DNA of 57,066 nucleotides from an uncultured Bacteroidales bacterium (GTDB taxonomy: Bacteria; Bacteroidota; Bacteroidia; Bacteroidales; UBA932), in the NCBI GenBank assembly GCA_944326235.1, contig CALVDH010000018.1, positions 1-57,066 on the forward strand, written 5' to 3'. A program made the position numbers and the translations under genes. Below the pieces are notes generated by a model. The model worked only from the letters and a program-made list of their open reading frames with translations. It was not told where the DNA came from and did not search any database. Below, one piece after another: positions 53,126 to 57,066 of the stretch (position 1 is its first letter; every line of letters begins with the position of its first letter).

Positions 53126-53155
53126 AACCGGTTATATTTAAAAGTTAAACTGATG

Positions 53156-53163
53156 CAAATGTA
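53156..53163 (-). promoter_or_regulatory. Predicted -7 box of gcvH
   Basis: TACATTTG on the minus strand, 30 bases before the gcvH ATG. Confidence 0.45.
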
Positions 53164-53179
53164 TAAAAAGTAACTGAGT

Positions 53180-53761
53180 CTACAACATTTTTAAGGCTTT
53201 TTTGATGATGTCCTCCAGAGAGAGTCCGGGCTCCTTCTTTACGATGGAAGCAACAGTCTTTTCCACAGCGTTTTTCGTAAATCCGAGCATGATCAGAGCC
53301 GAGCATGCCTCCGAGGAATTGGCGGCGGCGGAGCCTCCCGACAGGTCGAGTTCCGCTCCTCCCTTGGAAATCTTGTCCTTCAGTTCGATGATGACCTTCT
53401 GGGCGGTCTTCAGCCCGATACCCTTCACTCCCTTGATGCGGTTTACGTCGCCTGAGGCTATCGCTGTGGACACCTCATCGGCCGTGAGGGACGAGAGCAT
53501 CATCCGGGCGGTGTTGGGACCTATGCCGGAGACTCCGATGAGGAGGGCGAAGATCCGCCGCTCTTCCTTGTCACAGAAGCCGTAGAGAGTCTCCTCGTCC
53601 TCGCGCAGGTGGTGGTGGACGTACAGCCTGACCTCTTTCTGCCCCTGCAGGCGGTCGTAGGTGTTGAGGGATATCTGGAGCTTGAAGCCGATGCCGTGGC
53701 ACTCAACCACTGCCTCCGCGGGCGAGAGTTCCTCGAGCGTTCCTTTGATATAGTCGTACAT
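53180..53761 (-). CDS. ruvA: Holliday junction branch migration protein RuvA
   Basis: 193 residues. Junction-binding tetramer that loads RuvB. N-terminal OB-fold (MYDYIKGTLEELSPAEAVVE), two helix-hairpin-helix motifs (LLIGVSGIGPNTARMML, IKGVKGIGLKTAQKVIIELKD), and the C-terminal domain III that touches RuvB (CSALIMLGFTKNAVEKTV). ruvB itself is 16 kb away. Divergent from sufS with facing promoters. Confidence 0.96.
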   Translation of the reverse strand: MYDYIKGTLEELSPAEAVVECHGIGFKLQISLNTYDRLQGQKEVRLYVHHHLREDEETLYGFCDKEERRIFALLIGVSGIGPNTARMMLSSLTADEVSTAIASGDVNRIKGVKGIGLKTAQKVIIELKDKISKGGAELDLSGGSAAANSSEACSALIMLGFTKNAVEKTVASIVKKEPGLSLEDIIKKALKML

Positions 53762-53786
53762 GACGTTTTTTTCTGATAAGTTTCTG

Positions 53787-53794
53787 CAAATTTA
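53787..53794 (-). promoter_or_regulatory. Predicted -7 box of ruvA
   Basis: TAAATTTG on the minus strand, 25 bases before the ruvA ATG and only two bases from the sufS -7 box. Confidence 0.5.
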
Positions 53795-53796
53795 GT

Positions 53797-53804
53797 TACT
53801 TTTG
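53797..53804 (+). promoter_or_regulatory. Predicted -7 box of sufS
   Basis: TACTTTTG on the plus strand, 24 bases before the sufS ATG. It is divergent from and nearly abuts the ruvA box, so the two polymerase footprints would overlap. Confidence 0.5.
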
Positions 53805-53828
53805 TAAGATATTTGAAAAATAAAAGTC

Positions 53829-55055
53829 ATGATACAGGACATAGACCAGATAAGGAGCCATTTCCCCTATCTCCAGTGCGCGCGGGGAGGGGACAGGCAG
53901 CTTATATATTTTGACAATGCCGCCACCACGCAGAAGCCCCGGGCCGTCATTGACGCCACTTCCCGCTGGCTGCAGGAGGCCAATGCCAATGTCCACCGCG
54001 CCATCTACGGTCTTGCCGCCTCCGCCACCGAACACTACGAGGCCGGGAGGGAGGCCGTCCGCGGACTCATCAACGCCGCCTCGAAGGACGAGATAGTCCT
54101 TACCTCCGGTACCACCGCCTCCATCAACCTGCTGGCCAATATTTACGGACAGAAGTACATCCGTCCCGGAGATGAGATCCTCCTTTCGGAGGGAGAGCAT
54201 CACTCCAACATTGTCCCCTGGCAGATGCTTTGCGCCAGGACAGGGGCACGCCTGAGATATTTTCCCGTAGGGGAGGATGGGCAGTGGGACCTCGGGGCTG
54301 CGGAGCGGATCCTGGCTGAGGGCAAGGTGAAAATAGTCTCTGCCGCCCATATTTCCAATGTGCTGGGCATCGTCAATCCTGTGGGAGAGCTTACCGTGCT
54401 GGCTCACCGGTACGGCGCCGTGATACATCTGGACGGGGCGCAGGGGATAGTCCACGAGGGCATTGACGTGCAGGAGACGCCCTGCGATTTCTATTCTTTC
54501 TCCGGGCATAAGCTCTATGCGCTGACCGGTACCGGAGTGCTCTACGGCCGCCGCAGTCTGCTGGAGACACTGCCGCCGTGGATGGGAGGCGGGGAGATGG
54601 TGGACACGGTGACGTATGAGAGGACCACATACGCTCCTGTTCCGCTGAGATTCGAGGCCGGAACGCCTAATTTCATAGCTGCTGCTACTTTAAAGCCCGC
54701 TATCGATTTCGTCACTTCAGTAGATGTACCGCAAGTAAGGGAAAATGAAAAGCGGATGACCGATTATCTCATGCGGGAGCTGAATGCTGTGGACGGTCTG
54801 AGGATTATCGGAAGCGGCGGAAAGAAGGCCCCGCTGATATCATTTACCGTCGAAGGGGCGCATCACAGTGACATTGCCACCCTTCTGGACAAAATGGGTG
54901 TGGCCGTCCGCTCCGGGCAGATGTGCTCGGAGCCGCTGCTGGCCAAGTTCGGGCTGACGGGAGCGGTGCGGGTCTCGCTGGCGGCCTACAACACGATGCA
55001 GGAGTGCGAGGCGTTCATGGGCGCTCTGCGCAAGGTACTGGCAATGTTGAGATAA
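53829..55055 (+). CDS. sufS: Cysteine desulfurase SufS
   Basis: 408 residues. PLP enzyme (group II desulfurase) taking sulfur from cysteine for iron-sulfur clusters. Visible: YFDNAATTQKPRAVIDA, NVHRAIYGLAASATEHYE, HHSNIVPWQMLC, VIHLDGAQGIVHE, the PLP lysine in FYSFSGHKLYALTGTG and active-site Cys in RSGQMCSEPLL. It is followed by sufE, 32 bases downstream, and heads a four-gene unit that ends with folK. The scaffold genes sufBCD are not in the window. Confidence 0.95.
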   Translation: MIQDIDQIRSHFPYLQCARGGDRQLIYFDNAATTQKPRAVIDATSRWLQEANANVHRAIYGLAASATEHYEAGREAVRGLINAASKDEIVLTSGTTASINLLANIYGQKYIRPGDEILLSEGEHHSNIVPWQMLCARTGARLRYFPVGEDGQWDLGAAERILAEGKVKIVSAAHISNVLGIVNPVGELTVLAHRYGAVIHLDGAQGIVHEGIDVQETPCDFYSFSGHKLYALTGTGVLYGRRSLLETLPPWMGGGEMVDTVTYERTTYAPVPLRFEAGTPNFIAAATLKPAIDFVTSVDVPQVRENEKRMTDYLMRELNAVDGLRIIGSGGKKAPLISFTVEGAHHSDIATLLDKMGVAVRSGQMCSEPLLAKFGLTGAVRVSLAAYNTMQECEAFMGALRKVLAMLR

Positions 55056-55087
55056 ACTGAATTCATTTCAATAAAAGATACAGGACA

Positions 55088-55519
55088 ATGACAGACAATA
55101 CATCATCTATCAAGCAGGTTCAGCAGGAGATAGTGGACGAGTTCGCCGCCTTCGGGGACTGGATGGACAAGTATGAGTATCTCATCGAGCTGGGTCATTC
55201 CCTGCCCGTCATCGACGAGCAGAAAAAGCAGGAGGACCGCCTCATCAAGGGCTGCCAGTCCCGGGTGTGGCTCGACAGCGAGTTCCGTGACGGCAGGCTG
55301 TGGTTTACGGCGGACAGCGACGCCATCATCACCAAGGGCATCATCTCCCTCCTCATCCGGGTCTACAACGGCAGGACCCCGGACGAGATACTCTCCGCCG
55401 ACAATTCATTTATCGAGGAGATAGGACTCCGTGAGAATCTGTCGCCGACCCGGGCCAACGGACTGGTGTCGATGATGGAGCAGATACGCGAGGACGCCCT
55501 GAAGTACAAAGGACAGTAA
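55088..55519 (+). CDS. sufE: Sulfur acceptor SufE
   Basis: 143 residues. Takes persulfide from SufS and passes it on to the SufBCD scaffold. Family signature: MDKYEYLIELGHSLP, DRLIKGCQSRVWL with the acceptor Cys, and GIISLLIRVYNGRTPDEI. Directly downstream of its partner sufS, three bases before the DUF59 gene. Confidence 0.95.
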   Translation: MTDNTSSIKQVQQEIVDEFAAFGDWMDKYEYLIELGHSLPVIDEQKKQEDRLIKGCQSRVWLDSEFRDGRLWFTADSDAIITKGIISLLIRVYNGRTPDEILSADNSFIEEIGLRENLSPTRANGLVSMMEQIREDALKYKGQ

Positions 55520-55522
55520 GTT

Positions 55523-55834
55523 ATGGACAAAACGACTCTCACCCGCGATGTAGTGCGGGCTCTCAAGCAGGTCTACGACCCCGAGATACCGGTCAATATC
55601 TACGACCTGGGCCTCATCTACGACATGACCGTAGATGACGACCACAAGGTTCACATCAAGATGACTCTGACGGCGCCCAACTGCCCCATGTCCGACACTC
55701 TGGTAGAGGACGTGCACACGGCTGTGGCCGATACGCCGGGAGTTACGGACGTGGCTATAGAGATAACATTCGACCCGCCCTGGGACAAGTCCCGGATGAG
55801 TGACGAGGCTTTACTTGAACTGGGACTGCTATGA
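55523..55834 (+). CDS. DUF59/MIP18-family iron-sulfur assembly protein (SufT-like)
   Basis: 103 residues, single MIP18/DUF59 domain: VYDPEIPVNIYDLGLIYDM, MTLTAPNCPMSDTLVEDV with the conserved Cys, and ITFDPPWDKSRMS. Members take part in late iron-sulfur cluster delivery, which fits its place after sufS-sufE. Its stop overlaps the folK start (ATGA), so translation is coupled. Confidence 0.9.
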   Translation: MDKTTLTRDVVRALKQVYDPEIPVNIYDLGLIYDMTVDDDHKVHIKMTLTAPNCPMSDTLVEDVHTAVADTPGVTDVAIEITFDPPWDKSRMSDEALLELGLL

Positions 55835-56289
55835 CACCGGAATCTCAGCCCGTAAGGGTATATCTCATCCTCGGCAGCAATATGGGGAACAGGCGGCGCA
55901 ATCTCAGCACCGCCGTATCGCTTCTGGTCACTCAGCTGGCTCCCTGGCTCTTTTCCGATATCCGTGAATCTGAGGTGCTCGAGACCGAGCCCTGGGGCAT
56001 GGCGCCGGGTTCCGAACCATTTCTCAACCAGGCCATATCCTTCGAGACCACCGTCCCGCCCGAACCTCTGCTGGAGGTCTGCAAATGGGTGGAACAGAAG
56101 CTGGGCCGTATAGCCCGTGAGCCGGAGTATGATGCGGAGGGCCGCCGTATCTATCATTCCAGAACTATCGACATCGACATCGTCCTGTACGGGGACCGTC
56201 ATATAGATACTCCGACATTAAAAATCCCTCATCCTCAGATCGAGGAGAGGGATTATGCCAAGCGTCTGCTCAGGCAGATTCTATACTGA
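55831..56289 (+). CDS. folK: 6-hydroxymethyl-dihydropterin pyrophosphokinase
   Basis: 152 residues. Transfers pyrophosphate from ATP to hydroxymethyl-dihydropterin in folate synthesis. Motifs: YLILGSNMGNRRRNL, TEPWGMAPGSEPFLNQA, LGRIAREPEYD, SRTIDIDIVLYGD and LKIPHPQIEERDY. It overlaps the DUF59 gene by four bases. Converges on the DsbD-like gene, nine bases away. Confidence 0.95.
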   Translation: MTPESQPVRVYLILGSNMGNRRRNLSTAVSLLVTQLAPWLFSDIRESEVLETEPWGMAPGSEPFLNQAISFETTVPPEPLLEVCKWVEQKLGRIAREPEYDAEGRRIYHSRTIDIDIVLYGDRHIDTPTLKIPHPQIEERDYAKRLLRQILY

Positions 56290-56298
56290 TTCCCTTTT

Positions 56299-57066
56299 TT
56301 AGAAATTCAGGAACTCCAGGAATTCCTCCTCAGAGCAGCTTCCGATGGGGCCGGAGAGAGTGCTGCCCTCAGCGTCCACCACCGCGTAGAGCGGCTGCGA
56401 TGCCGAGGCGAACTGCCTCATCTCCAGGTCGCGGTAGCGGCGGCCCAGGGTGCGGAACTCCGCGTCCTCGGTCTTGTCGTCCACGTAGAGGTGGGCGATG
56501 ACGAAGTCACCCGACAGCCTGTCCATGACGGCCGCCGACGAGAGGACGGTGGCCTCCATCTGCTTGCACACGCTGCAGGTGTGGGACTTGAACACCACGA
56601 ATACCGGCTTGCCGGTGGCCGCACTCTCGGCCAGGGCCTCGTCCAGGTCCGTGTGGTTCTTCAGGGTCGAATAGCCAGTGGCCGCGGCGGCATTGTCACC
56701 GGATGCTGCCTGCGCGGTGCCGCCGGAGGAGAGCGTCAGCGTCGAGCCGTCCATCGGCGGGATGAGGCCCGAGATGCTCTGCAGCGGGGCGCCGAAGAGG
56801 CCGGGGATGAGGTAGAAGGCGAAGGTGATGCAGACTATCGCCGCGATGTGCCTGCCCCAGCCGATGCCGTCGGCGGGAGTGTCGTGGCTGGTGCGGAACA
56901 CCCCGAGGAAGTACAGGCCCAGGAGCAGGGCGAGGACTGCCCACGTGGCGATGAAGCCCAGGCGGGTGATGACGCCCCATCCGAAGTACGCGTCGATGTT
57001 GTAGAGGAACTTCATTGCGAAGGCCAGCATGATGTATGCGAAAACGACCTTGACCATGTTGAGCCA
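56299..57066 (-). CDS. DsbD-like thiol:disulfide interchange protein, C-terminal part (5' end outside window)
   Basis: 255 residues to the right edge of the window, where the frame is still open (W-L-N before the first Met). The segment WLNMVKVVFAYIMLAFAMKF matches the last transmembrane block of DsbD. Two or three more hydrophobic segments and a periplasmic thioredoxin-like domain with the CSVC redox pair (SHTCSVCKQM) follow. DsbD carries electrons from cytoplasmic thioredoxin to periplasmic proteins. The first in-frame ATG, at 57057, is not taken as a start because homology runs past it. Confidence 0.85.
   Translation of the reverse strand, partial: WLNMVKVVFAYIMLAFAMKFLYNIDAYFGWGVITRLGFIATWAVLALLLGLYFLGVFRTSHDTPADGIGWGRHIAAIVCITFAFYLIPGLFGAPLQSISGLIPPMDGSTLTLSSGGTAQAASGDNAAAATGYSTLKNHTDLDEALAESAATGKPVFVVFKSHTCSVCKQMEATVLSSAAVMDRLSGDFVIAHLYVDDKTEDAEFRTLGRRYRDLEMRQFASASQPLYAVVDAEGSTLSGPIGSCSEEEFLEFLNF

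Overview
The window looks like chromosomal DNA of a Bacteroidota bacterium, most likely a gut Bacteroidales. This rests on a SusC/SusD pair with a FecR-type anti-sigma factor and ECF sigma factor, many type II lipoprotein signals, Bacteroidota -7 boxes (TAnnTTTG) in front of many genes, few Shine-Dalgarno sites, LptC, a PpiD-like foldase, CoaX, a soluble-type FrdA/FrdB pair, and moderately high GC broken by AT-richer patches. The genus cannot be fixed; Rikenellaceae-like is a guess.

Layout. 1-1978: tail of an unidentified protein, a DUF3089 hydrolase-like lipoprotein and an unknown lipoprotein. 1964-4832: a segment carrying an Rpn-family PD-(D/E)XK nuclease is present twice around an unrelated lipoprotein gene; the nuclease halves look identical and the tails differ. 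4900-7980: a propeller-type lipoprotein, a self-contained tRNA-Ala unit, a sodium symporter and folA. 8059-10723: an NtrC-type regulator and its histidine kinase. 10728-18424: FecR, ECF sigma, STN-type SusC, SusD and a secreted S9 peptidase, which read together as a regulated peptide-uptake locus. 18512-23637: two small outer-membrane barrels, then an AT-rich stretch with an unknown two-part lipoprotein, a DUF3244-like secreted protein and a TPR/membrane/HTH-like regulator. 23648-24871: an AAA-ATPase-like gene that lacks its usual C-terminal nuclease domain.

24938-37620: thyA, an EEP-family phosphodiesterase, then an envelope cluster (coaX, outer-membrane barrel, TPR protein, lptC, ppiD-like) and mfd, divergent from ruvB. 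37617-40973: a compact glycosyltransferase-flippase-glycosyltransferase trio, overlapping ruvB. 41038-43779: frdA-frdB without an adjacent cytochrome b subunit. 43784-50902: alpha/beta hydrolase, hflX, tonB, mdh, ybeY, mnmG and a GNAT gene. Two near-perfect parS palindromes lie in and just after mnmG, suggesting that the region is near the replication origin. 50886-57066: acyl-CoA ligase, gcvH, ruvA, then divergently sufS-sufE-DUF59-folK, and the 3' part of a DsbD-like gene running off the window.

Ribosomal RNA genes, CRISPR arrays, prophage genes and recognisable insertion sequences were not seen. No gene-free gap exceeds 300 bases. The most notable items are the duplicated Rpn segment with recombined tails, the parS pair, the phased TTATC-type repeats between mfd and ruvB, the missing frdC, and the back-to-back ruvA/sufS promoters.
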